Source: Pararhizobium qamdonense
Lineage (GTDB): Bacteria; Pseudomonadota; Alphaproteobacteria; Rhizobiales; Rhizobiaceae
Length of the DNA stretch: 64,000 nt
Assembly (NCBI RefSeq): GCF_029277445.1
Contig: NZ_CP119566.1
Location: 3,846,001-3,910,000 of the forward strand
Direction of reading: 5' to 3'
A model generated the notes under the pieces. It saw nothing but the letters and a program-made list of their open reading frames with translations. It searched no databases and was not told where the DNA came from. Positions 15,896 to 23,792 of the stretch are shown here, piece by piece. The translations under genes and the position numbers were made by a program. The stretch's first letter is position 1; each line of letters opens with the position of its first letter.

Positions 15896-17560
15896 TTATT
15901 CCACCCGGGCGAAAAAGCCGCTCCAGGCCGGTAGCGCGATGGTGTCTCCGGTCAAGGCCGATCCGAAGCCGTGCCCGTCGAGAAGCTCGAGCTTCGCAGC
16001 CGGCTTTGCGGTCACGACTGTGTCGGCGCTCATGTTGAACAGGCACAGGATCGTCTCGTTGCCGAGTTTGCGCTCGAACCCAAGCAACGGTGCCCCATAG
16101 GCCAGAAACGCGATATCGCCCTTGGCAAAGGCCAGGTGCTCGCTGCGGAATGCCAGAAAACGCCTGTAGTGATTGAGGACCGAATTGGGGTCCGCCTGCT
16201 GCACCGAGACGGCGCTGCGGACATGTTCCGGTGACACGGGCAGCCAAGGCTTGGATGTCGAGAACCCGCCATTGACGGCGTCCTTGTCCCAGACCATCGG
16301 CGTGCGGCAACCATCGCGGCCCTTGAAATCCGGCCAGAACTGAATGCCATAGGGATCCTGCAGGTCCTCATAGGCGAGGTCGGCTTCTGACAAGCCCAGT
16401 TCCTCGCCCTGGTAGATGCAGACGGAGCCGCGCAAGGTCATCAACAGGCTCGCGAGGAATTTCGCATGCGCCGGATGATCAGTGATGCCCTCGCCCCAGC
16501 GGCTGACATGACGCACGACGTCATGATTTGAAAACGCCCAGCAGGCCCAGCCCTCGGGTGCGGCCTGTACAAAGTCATGCAGCACCTGCGCCACACCTGC
16601 CGGCGTCAGCGGATCGGGCGCCAGGAACTCGAAGGCGTAGCACATGTGCATCTTGTCGTTGCCGGACGTATATTGGCCGGCAATCTCAAGGCCAATCTGG
16701 CTGTCGCCGACTTCGCCGACGGCGGCGATCGCCGGGAATTCGTCCATGACGGCGCGGAAGCGCTTGAGGAATTCCAGGTTTTCCGGGCGGTTCTTGTCGT
16801 AGACATGCTCCTGGTAATTGTAGGGGTTGACGGCCGGCGCCGTGTTGGCATTGCGGCGCTCGGGCGCCAGCGCCGGGTTGTCGCGCAATTCCAGATCGTG
16901 AAAATAGAAGTTGATCGTATCCAGCCGGAAACCATCGACGCCGCGTTCCAGCCAGAACCGCTCGACGGCCAGAAGCGCGTCCTGGACCTCCGGATTGTGC
17001 AGATTGAGATCCGGCTGCGAGGTCAGGAAGTTGTGCATGTAATATTGCAGGCGCGTCGGATCCCATTGCCAGGCCGAGCCGCCGAAGATCGACATCCAGT
17101 TGTTGGGCGGCGTACCGTCCGGCTTGGAGTCTGACCAGACATACCATTCCGCCTTCGGATTGACGCGGCTGGACCGGCTCTCGACGAACCATGGATGCTG
17201 ATCCGAGGTATGCGACAGAACCAGATCGATCATCACGCGGATGCCGAGACGGTGGGCTTCCGCGATCAGCTCGTCGAAATCCACCAGCAGGCCGAAGATC
17301 GGATCGACGCCGGTATAGTTCGAGACGTCATAGCCGAAATCCTTCATCGGCGACGTGAAGAACGGCGAGATCCAGATGGCATCGACGCCGAGCGAGGCGA
17401 CATGCGGCAGGCGGGCGGTGATGCCCTTCAGGTCGCCGATACCGTCGCCGTTGCTGTCCTGATAGGAGCGCGGGTAGATCTGATAGATCACCGCGCCACG
17501 CCACCAGTCCCGGTCGGCCTGCAAAAGGGAACCCTTCTGCTCGGTCATGTTCATATTCAT
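15896..17560 (-). CDS. aglA: alpha-glucosidase, GH13 family
   Basis: 554 residues, a typical cytoplasmic alpha-glucosidase length, with no signal peptide. It hydrolyses the terminal alpha-glucosyl residue of imported sugars such as sucrose, maltose or trehalose. GH13 motifs are DLVLSHTS (112-119, His117), GFRLD (210-214, nucleophile Asp214), AVGEVGD (280-286, acid/base Glu283) and FSNHDVV (343-349, Asp347). The N-terminal VIYQIYPRSYQDSNGDGIGD is the family hallmark. It lies inside the transporter operon, 31 bp after aglG. The start MNMNMTEQ has alternative Met codons at 3 and 5. Confidence 0.95.
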   Translation of the reverse strand: MNMNMTEQKGSLLQADRDWWRGAVIYQIYPRSYQDSNGDGIGDLKGITARLPHVASLGVDAIWISPFFTSPMKDFGYDVSNYTGVDPIFGLLVDFDELIAEAHRLGIRVMIDLVLSHTSDQHPWFVESRSSRVNPKAEWYVWSDSKPDGTPPNNWMSIFGGSAWQWDPTRLQYYMHNFLTSQPDLNLHNPEVQDALLAVERFWLERGVDGFRLDTINFYFHDLELRDNPALAPERRNANTAPAVNPYNYQEHVYDKNRPENLEFLKRFRAVMDEFPAIAAVGEVGDSQIGLEIAGQYTSGNDKMHMCYAFEFLAPDPLTPAGVAQVLHDFVQAAPEGWACWAFSNHDVVRHVSRWGEGITDHPAHAKFLASLLMTLRGSVCIYQGEELGLSEADLAYEDLQDPYGIQFWPDFKGRDGCRTPMVWDKDAVNGGFSTSKPWLPVSPEHVRSAVSVQQADPNSVLNHYRRFLAFRSEHLAFAKGDIAFLAYGAPLLGFERKLGNETILCLFNMSADTVVTAKPAAKLELLDGHGFGSALTGDTIALPAWSGFFARVE

Positions 17561-17591
17561 TCAGTCGAGGTCCTTGTCCAATAGAAAAGTC

Positions 17592-18737
17592 TCAGCCGCC
17601 CTTGACCGATCCCGCCAGCAGGCCGCGCACGAGGTAGCGCTGCAGCGTGAAAAAGACGATCAGGGGAACGATGATGGTGATGAAGGCCGAGGCCGTCAGG
17701 ATTTCCCAATTGCCGCCGCGCGAGCCCAAGAGGTTGACCAGGCGGCCGGTCAGAACCAGCTCATTATTGCCGGTTCCAAGGAAGACCATGGCGACGAGCA
17801 GATCGTTCCACGTCCACAGGAACTGGAAGATCGAGAAGGAGGCGAGCGCCGGGAAGGACAGAGGCAGGATGATCTTGATGAAGATGTCGAAATCGCTGGC
17901 GCCATCGACGCGGGCCGATTCCATGATTTCACGCGGCAGGCCGGCCATATAGTTGCGCAGAAGATAGATCGCCAGCGGCAGGCCGAAACCCATATGCGCC
18001 AGCCAGATGCCGACATAGGTCTTGGCGGGAACGCCAAGGAACGCGCCGACGCCGTTGTAGAGTTTTAACAGCGGGATCAGCGACATCTGCAGGGGAACGA
18101 CCAGCAGGCCGACGACGACGGCGATCAGGATTGCCCGGCCGGGAAACTTCATCCAGGCCAGGGCATAGGCGGCAAAGGCTGCAACCAGGATCGGGATGAT
18201 CGTTGCCGGAATGGCGACGGTCAGCGAATTGATGAAGGATGCGCCGATACCGGCTGCACGCATCACCTCGCGGTAATTGTCGAAGGTGAAGCGTGGCGGT
18301 ATGGCGGCGGTATAGAAGATGCGCTGGCCGCGCGACCCTTCCATCGCCGTATCCGAGACGATCTGGAAAGCACCGTCGGCCTGAACCGTCAACTTTTCGC
18401 CGTCATTCAGTTCGGCGGTCTCGCCGGGCTTGAAGGCGGTCGGCGCCCTGCTGTTGAAGCCGAAGGCCGAAACCTGTGCGCCCTGGCCTTCCAGAACAGT
18501 GCCGGCAATGACGAATTTGCCGTCTTTTTCCACCTGCATATCGGCACCCGGAGCGCGGAAGACGAGGTTCTGGCTGGAGGTGGACAATGCCGTCCACCAG
18601 CCGGAGACGGCGAGCTGATCCTTGTCGCGCAGCGACGAGATCAACAGGCCGGCGGTCGGCAGCGTCCACAGAACGACGAGCAGGATGACGGAAATATGGA
18701 CGACCCAGATGAGGGGCGAGCGGGAAGAAGCGATCAT
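17592..18737 (-). CDS. aglG: alpha-glucoside ABC transporter, permease (MalG-like)
   Basis: 381 residues. TM1 is at about 11-34, followed by an unusual soluble stretch of about 110 residues (about 40-148) before the remaining five or so helices, so this permease carries an extra periplasmic domain. The EAA loop that docks on the ATPase is EIMESARVDGASDFDIFIKI (270-289) with LPLSFPA after it. It starts one base after the aglF stop, indicating translational coupling. With AglF it forms the membrane channel. The domain insertion is characteristic of AglG-type permeases as I know them. Confidence 0.92.
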   Translation of the reverse strand: MIASSRSPLIWVVHISVILLVVLWTLPTAGLLISSLRDKDQLAVSGWWTALSTSSQNLVFRAPGADMQVEKDGKFVIAGTVLEGQGAQVSAFGFNSRAPTAFKPGETAELNDGEKLTVQADGAFQIVSDTAMEGSRGQRIFYTAAIPPRFTFDNYREVMRAAGIGASFINSLTVAIPATIIPILVAAFAAYALAWMKFPGRAILIAVVVGLLVVPLQMSLIPLLKLYNGVGAFLGVPAKTYVGIWLAHMGFGLPLAIYLLRNYMAGLPREIMESARVDGASDFDIFIKIILPLSFPALASFSIFQFLWTWNDLLVAMVFLGTGNNELVLTGRLVNLLGSRGGNWEILTASAFITIIVPLIVFFTLQRYLVRGLLAGSVKGG

Positions 18738-18738
18738 C

Positions 18739-19749
18739 TCAGTGGCCCTCCATTTCCTTGGTTGCGTTGCGGATGTTCCAGATCATGATCGGGATCACCA
18801 AAAGCATGATGATGACGGCGATGGCGGCACCCCGGCCGAAATCACCGCCGCCGCGGAACATCCAGTCGAACATCAGATTGGCGAGAACCTGGCTTTGCCA
18901 CTGCCCGTTGGTCATGGCGAGAACGATGTCGAAGACCTTGAGCACCAGGATGGTGATAGTGGTCCAGACGACGGCGATCGTGCCCCACATCTGCGGGATC
19001 ATGATCTTGAAGAAGATCTGCAACCCGTTGGCACCGTCGATGACGGCAGCCTCGATCGTTTCTTCCGGAATGCCGCGCAGCGCGGCCGACAGGATCACCA
19101 TGGCAAAGCCGGTCTGGATCCAGATCAGGATCACCATCAGGAAGAAATTGTTCCAGAAGGGCAGCGTCACCCAAGCCTCCGGCGTGCCACCGAAATAGAC
19201 CACCACGGCATTCAAAAGACCGATCTGCACAGTGCCCTCGGCGCGGTAATCGTAGATGAATTTCCAGATGACGGACGCGCCGACGAAGGAGATCGCCATC
19301 GGCATGAAGATCAGCGTCTTGGCGATATTGCCCCACCATATCCGGTCGGTGAGCGCCGCGATGATCAGCCCGAAGAATGTAGCGGCGGCGGGCACCACCA
19401 GCAGCCAGAGGAAATTGTTGTAGATCGACTGGCGGAACTCGCCGTCATTGAACATCCAGATGAAATTGTTCAGCCCGACGAAATTCTCACCCGACCTGTC
19501 ATGCAGGCTGAGCCACACCGAGGCGATCACCGGGTAGATCAGGTAGATGGTCAGCGAGAACAGGGCCGGGCCAAGGAAGAGCCAGGGCCGGATGGCATTG
19601 GTGATGCGCAGGTTGCGCGAGGCAACGGGGCCTGTCAGCCCTTTCGATGGAAAGAGCCGGTCAAGGATCCAGTTCGTGCCGAAGAAATAGGCGGCGCAGG
19701 CCAAAACCCCCGCAGCCATCGTGGCAATGGCGAAAATCAACTGCTGCAT
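18739..19749 (-). CDS. aglF: alpha-glucoside ABC transporter, permease (MalF-like)
   Basis: 336 residues. The start at 19749 (MQQLIFAIATMAAG) is preceded by GGGGAGGGGAAACGTC; an upstream extension to 19875 lacks a site and is rejected. The first helix at about 3-24 precedes a short linker and the binding-protein-dependent transport domain with five to six further helices. The EAA loop GIPEETIEAAVIDGANGLQI is visible, followed by FFKIMIPQM. It lies 213 bp downstream of aglE with two hairpins in between, and 1 bp upstream of aglG. Confidence 0.92.
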   Translation of the reverse strand: MQQLIFAIATMAAGVLACAAYFFGTNWILDRLFPSKGLTGPVASRNLRITNAIRPWLFLGPALFSLTIYLIYPVIASVWLSLHDRSGENFVGLNNFIWMFNDGEFRQSIYNNFLWLLVVPAAATFFGLIIAALTDRIWWGNIAKTLIFMPMAISFVGASVIWKFIYDYRAEGTVQIGLLNAVVVYFGGTPEAWVTLPFWNNFFLMVILIWIQTGFAMVILSAALRGIPEETIEAAVIDGANGLQIFFKIMIPQMWGTIAVVWTTITILVLKVFDIVLAMTNGQWQSQVLANLMFDWMFRGGGDFGRGAAIAVIIMLLVIPIMIWNIRNATKEMEGH

Positions 19750-19891
19750 GACGTTTCCCCTCCCCGAGATAACCACCGGAGGAAAATTTCCCGCTCCGGC
19801 GTTCGTGACATCTTCCCGCAAAGGGAAGATCAGGCTGCTGACAAACCTCGAAAAACTCAGTTCAAGGACATGCAAAACCCGTCTGCCTCAT

Positions 19892-19939
19892 CCCCGCCGG
19901 CCTAGGCGGGGACTTCAGTGACCCGGCGGCGGCCGGGTC
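19892..19939 (-). repeat. tandem hairpins between aglE and aglF
   Basis: Two GC stems lie directly after aglE: CCCCGCC/GGCGGGG (19892-19898 with 19905-19911) and GACCCGG/CCGGGTC (19920-19926 with 19933-19939). Neither has a T-run. Position after the binding-protein gene and before the permeases suggests they stabilise the aglE mRNA or attenuate readthrough, so the binding protein is made in excess. Confidence 0.6.
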
Positions 19940-19962
19940 AGGCGCAGCGCGGTTTGGAGATC

Positions 19963-21321
19963 CTACTTGATCGAGTCCCAGGCTTTCTGGATGCCGTCGG
20001 AGACATCCTTGGCCGACTTGCCGCCGACATAATCGATCATGCCGGTCCAAAAAGCGCCGGCGCCGATCTTGCCTGGCATCAGGTCGGAGCCGTCGAAGCG
20101 GAAGGTGGTGGCGTTCAACAGGATTTCGCCCTGCTTCTTCATCGGGCCGTTGGCATAGGCATCCTTGTTGGCGCTTTTCAGCGGCGTGAGGAAGCTCGAC
20201 TGCGCCATCCAGACTTCATGTGCGATCGGCGTTTCCAGGAACTCGATAAAGGCGCGCGATGCCGGCGTATCCTTGGTGATCATGGCCAGCGTGCCGGCGC
20301 CCAGAACCGGATTGCCGAGGTCCGGCTTGCTGGCATAGGGCGGCATGTAGAAGAAATCGGCATCTTCACCCACCTTCGTGCCTTCGGGGAAAAAGGACGG
20401 AATGAACGAGGCCTGATGGTGCAGGTAGCATTTCGGCGGCGAGGCAAACAGGCCCTTCGGGCTGTCGCGGAAGTCGGCGGAGGCGACGGCTGCAGCGCCA
20501 CCATCGACATTCTTGTCGTTCTTGGCAAACCAGCCGAACTCGTCGATGGCGCCGATGACGGCGGGATCGTTGAACGGGATCGCGTTGGTGACCCACTTGT
20601 CATAGACGTCCGCCGGCTGCGTGCGCAGCATCATGTCCTCGACCCAGTCGGTGGCCGGCCAGCCGGTCGCACCGCCGGAGCCGAGACCAATGCACCAGGG
20701 GGTGCCGCCATCGGCGACGATCTTTTCCGTCAGCGCCTTCAGTTCTTCCATGGTCTTCGGGACCTCATAGCCCGAATCCTCGAAATTTTCCGGCACGTAC
20801 CAGACGAGCGACTTCACGTCGATCTTGTAGGGGAAGGCGTAGAGTTCCTTCTTGCCGTCCTTGCCGGCATAGGTCGACAGATCGACCCAGGACTGGCCGG
20901 CGGCGTAATTGTCGAGCAGCCATTTCTGGGTGTCTTCGCCCAGCGGCGTCAGGTAACCCTTCGAGGCCAGGTCGGCAATCAACCCCGGCTGCGGCAGGAT
21001 GGCGACATCCGGCGGGCTGCCGGCCTGCGTGTCGATGACGATCTGCTGCTCGTAGTTTTCAGACGACGAGTATTTCACATCGACGCCGGTCGCATCGCGG
21101 AAATAGTCGAGCATGGATTGGGCCAGCGCTTCGTCCTCACCGCGCCAGGGGCCGAAAATAGTCAGCGTCTGACCCTTGAGGTCATGGCTTTTCTTGAACT
21201 CTTCGAAGCTTGCCCAATTGAATTTGGAATCTTCACCCGGCTTGAATTTCAGCTCGGCTGCATGCGTTGCACCCGCGACAAGCGCAAGGGCGGCCACGCC
21301 CAACAGGAATGTTCTTTTCAC
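19963..21321 (-). CDS. aglE: alpha-glucoside ABC transporter, periplasmic binding protein
   Basis: 452 residues if started at the GTG at 21321, which has GGGAGGAAATGGC-GTG upstream; the ATG extension to 21393 has no good site and would disrupt the signal peptide. Residues 1-22 (VKRTFLLGVAALALVAGATHA) form a Sec signal peptide cut after AxA. The mature part is a type-1 extracellular solute-binding protein (cluster B sugar type). It captures alpha-glucosides in the periplasm and delivers them to AglFG. It is the first gene of the operon, with an operator palindrome 70-81 bp upstream. Confidence 0.9.
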   Translation of the reverse strand: MKRTFLLGVAALALVAGATHAAELKFKPGEDSKFNWASFEEFKKSHDLKGQTLTIFGPWRGEDEALAQSMLDYFRDATGVDVKYSSSENYEQQIVIDTQAGSPPDVAILPQPGLIADLASKGYLTPLGEDTQKWLLDNYAAGQSWVDLSTYAGKDGKKELYAFPYKIDVKSLVWYVPENFEDSGYEVPKTMEELKALTEKIVADGGTPWCIGLGSGGATGWPATDWVEDMMLRTQPADVYDKWVTNAIPFNDPAVIGAIDEFGWFAKNDKNVDGGAAAVASADFRDSPKGLFASPPKCYLHHQASFIPSFFPEGTKVGEDADFFYMPPYASKPDLGNPVLGAGTLAMITKDTPASRAFIEFLETPIAHEVWMAQSSFLTPLKSANKDAYANGPMKKQGEILLNATTFRFDGSDLMPGKIGAGAFWTGMIDYVGGKSAKDVSDGIQKAWDSIK

Positions 21322-21390
21322 GCCATTTCCTCCCAAGAAAGGCCCGGCCCCTTGAACGCCGGGCAAATACCGCAGCGCCGCCAAAAAATT

Positions 21391-21402
21391 CAAAGCGCTT
21401 TG
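21391..21402. promoter_or_regulatory. LacI-family operator, aglE side
   Basis: Perfect 12-bp palindrome CAAAGCGCTTTG with the central CG typical of LacI/GalR-family operators. It is 70 bp upstream of the aglE GTG, a position suited to promoter repression by AglR. Confidence 0.85.
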
Positions 21403-21593
21403 AGTTTGCTAACAAACCATTGCGACGGGCTTCAAGTCAAGACCTTTCCCGCATGGGTCGAGTTAAGCCCCATTTTCTTGCGGCGCAGCGAAGTTTTGCA
21501 GCGCAATGAGGCCGATTTTTCTAGATGATGATCAAACCCGATGGTACAAAAACTGCCATGCGTGGAGATTAGAAGCAAAAACTGAAGAAAAAT

Positions 21594-21605
21594 CAAAGCG
21601 CTTTG
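21594..21605. promoter_or_regulatory. LacI-family operator, aglR side
   Basis: Second copy of the identical palindrome CAAAGCGCTTTG, 17 bp before the aglR start, suggesting autoregulation. The two copies are about 203 bp apart, which would permit looping by a tetramer or independent control. Confidence 0.85.
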
Positions 21606-21621
21606 GGAGTGCGCGCCTGTC

Positions 21622-22653
21622 ATGAACGTGAATTTGAAGCAGCTGGCGGAGATGTTGGGCCTGTCGCAAACGACAGTCAGCCGGGCGCTTAACGGCTATC
21701 CGGAAGTCAACGCCGAGACGCGTCAAAGGGTGCTCAGCGCCGTACGCGAGACCGGTTACCGGCCAAACCGTGCGGCCCAGAGGCTTGCGACCGGCCGTGC
21801 CGGGTCGATCGGGCTGGTGATGCCGATCGCCCGGGGCATTGATTCCGACGTGCATTTCGGCGAATTCCTGGCCGGGCTCGGGGAGGAATCGGTCCGGCAT
21901 GATTTTCATTTCGTCATTAATCCGAGCGCCCCGGACGACGAGGAAGCGACGTTCAAGCGGCTGGCCGCCAGCGGCAATGTCGATGCGCTGTTCGTTGCCT
22001 ATGTGCGGGAACATGATCCGCGCATCGCCATGCTGAAAACCCTGTCGATCCCCTTCGTCGTGCATGGCCGTGCGGTCGGACAGCCTGCCGATTATCCCTT
22101 TCTGGATATCGACAATACCGGCGCCTTCTACGATGCGACGCGGCTGCTGATCCAGCTGGGCCACCGTCGGATCGCGCTGATCAACGGGCCGGGGAACCTT
22201 GCCTATTCCATCCGCCGGATGAAGGGGATGCGGCGCGCGCTGGAGGAAAACGGGCTGCGGTTTGACGAGGGCCTGGTGCGCAACTCCCTGATGACCGACG
22301 AATATGGCCACCGCGCCATGCAGCAGTTTCTCGAGCAGGATGAGCCGCCGACGGCCGTCCTCTGCTCCAGCACCGTGATTGCGCTCGGCGCCGTCCGGGC
22401 GATCAACAGGGCCGGCCTGCAGATGGGCACGGATATTTCACTGATTGCCCATGACGACGTGTTGCCTATGCTGAAGCCGGAAAATTTCAGCGTGCCGCTG
22501 ACGACGACGCGCTCATCGCTGCGGGCCGCCGGTGCCCGGATCGCCACACGGCTTATTTCGCGCATTTTGAAAACCGGCGACTATCCGGAACAGGAACTGT
22601 GGCGCACCGAACTGATCGTCAGGGCCTCGACAGGCCCTGCCCCGAAATCGTAG
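21622..22653 (+). CDS. aglR: LacI-family transcriptional regulator of the agl operon
   Basis: 343 residues, normal LacI length. The N-terminal HTH is NLKQLAEMLGLSQTTVSRAL (4-23), with the hinge region ending near RPNRAAQRLATGRA (about 49-62). The rest is a periplasmic-binding-like sugar-sensing domain. It is divergent from aglE, and two identical operators lie between the genes. As in other agl loci it likely represses aglEFGAK in the absence of alpha-glucosides and controls itself. The symbol is by locus analogy. Confidence 0.9.
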   Translation: MNVNLKQLAEMLGLSQTTVSRALNGYPEVNAETRQRVLSAVRETGYRPNRAAQRLATGRAGSIGLVMPIARGIDSDVHFGEFLAGLGEESVRHDFHFVINPSAPDDEEATFKRLAASGNVDALFVAYVREHDPRIAMLKTLSIPFVVHGRAVGQPADYPFLDIDNTGAFYDATRLLIQLGHRRIALINGPGNLAYSIRRMKGMRRALEENGLRFDEGLVRNSLMTDEYGHRAMQQFLEQDEPPTAVLCSSTVIALGAVRAINRAGLQMGTDISLIAHDDVLPMLKPENFSVPLTTTRSSLRAAGARIATRLISRILKTGDYPEQELWRTELIVRASTGPAPKS

Positions 22654-22673
22654 GTGCTTTCCCGCTCATTCCA

Positions 22674-23573
22674 TCAGAACTTTGGCGCCGTCTTTCCGGC
22701 CTTGCGGTAGGCAGCGATCACCGTGTTGGCCATCAGCATGGCGATGGTCATCGGCCCGACGCCACCCGGCACCGGCGTGATGACGGCTGCCACCTCGGCG
22801 CATTCGTTGAAGGCGACATCGCCGACAAGGCGCGACTTGCCCTCGCCCTTTTCGGGTGCTGCAACACGGTTGATCCCGACATCGATGACGGTGGCGCCGG
22901 GCTTCACCCAATCGGCCTTCACCATTTCCGGACGGCCGACGGCGGCCACCAGGATATCGGCATTGCGGCAGACAGCGGGCAAATCCTTGGTGCGTGAATG
23001 GGCGATCGTCACCGTTGCATTGGCGGCGAGCAGCAATTGCGCCATCGGCTTGCCGAACAGATTGGAACGGCCGATGACGACGGCGTTGAGGCCGGAGAGA
23101 TCCTCGCCGTGGGTTCGCTTGACGAAGACCATGGCGCCAGCCGGGGTGCAGGAAACCAGGCCGCCATCGAGATCGCCGGTCGCCAGCTTGCCGGCATTGA
23201 CGACGTGCAGGCCATCGACATCCTTTTCCGGCAGGATCGACTGGATGATCGCCTCGGAATTGAAATGCTTGGGCAGCGGCAGCTGGACGAGAATGCCGTG
23301 CAGGCTCTCATCCTTGTTCAAAGTCTGAACCAGCGCTGCGAGTTCTTCCTGCGTCGTCTCCTCCGGCAGCGTATGCTGAACCGAGGTGAAGCCGCATTCC
23401 TTTGCCATCTTGCTCTTGGACGACACATAGGCGTGGCTTGCCGGGTCGTTTCCGACGATGACGACAGCGAGACCGGTCTTGACGCCGGTCTGTTCGGTCA
23501 ATGCCTGCGATGCGGTTTTCACGGCATCGATCACCGATGCTGCAACGTCTCTGCCATCAATCACGGTCGTCAC
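22674..23573 (-). CDS. folD: bifunctional methylenetetrahydrofolate dehydrogenase/cyclohydrolase
   Basis: 299 residues. FolD interconverts methylene-, methenyl- and formyl-tetrahydrofolate in cytoplasmic one-carbon metabolism, using NADP+. Visible motifs are YVSSKSKMA (49-57, catalytic Lys53), [17 protein letters not shown] and the cofactor site [14 protein letters not shown], with the C-terminal [11 protein letters not shown]. It is monocistronic and convergent with aglR, 20 bp away. The 219 bp between this gene and the polysaccharide locus (23574-23792) show no recognisable feature. Confidence 0.97.
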   Translation of the reverse strand: MTTVIDGRDVAASVIDAVKTASQALTEQTGVKTGLAVVIVGNDPASHAYVSSKSKMAKECGFTSVQHTLPEETTQEELAALVQTLNKDESLHGILVQLPLPKHFNSEAIIQSILPEKDVDGLHVVNAGKLATGDLDGGLVSCTPAGAMVFVKRTHGEDLSGLNAVVIGRSNLFGKPMAQLLLAANATVTIAHSRTKDLPAVCRNADILVAAVGRPEMVKADWVKPGATVIDVGINRVAAPEKGEGKSRLVGDVAFNECAEVAAVITPVPGGVGPMTIAMLMANTVIAAYRKAGKTAPKF

Positions 23574-23792
23574 GGCGTTCTCCCAGATTCTCTTTTGTTC
23601 TGCTTACTGTAGTTTCAGCAAAAAATAGCGGTGGCCTCAATGCGTCCTATGCTGTTCAGATCGAATAAATTCAAGGCCGCAGGCCAAATGCCGTAGCGGC
23701 AGCACCGGCATACCAGCATTTTCCATCATTGATGAGAGATGAAGCTGCGCCTGCCCCGGCCTCGGGGCGTGGCCATCTGGGGAACGTGGGGC

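Larger units (their letters stand above)
21322..21621. promoter_or_regulatory. divergent aglE/aglR promoter region
   Basis: This 300-bp gap separates divergent aglE and aglR and contains the two identical operator palindromes. No protein-coding frame here looks real. A/T-rich tracts (AAAAAACTGAAG-type at 21573-21590) lie just before aglR. Confidence 0.7.

Noticed and set aside
15833..16310. N-terminal extension of aglK into aglA
   Set aside because: The extension is out-of-frame read of aglA. A strong ribosome binding site precedes the ATG at 15833.
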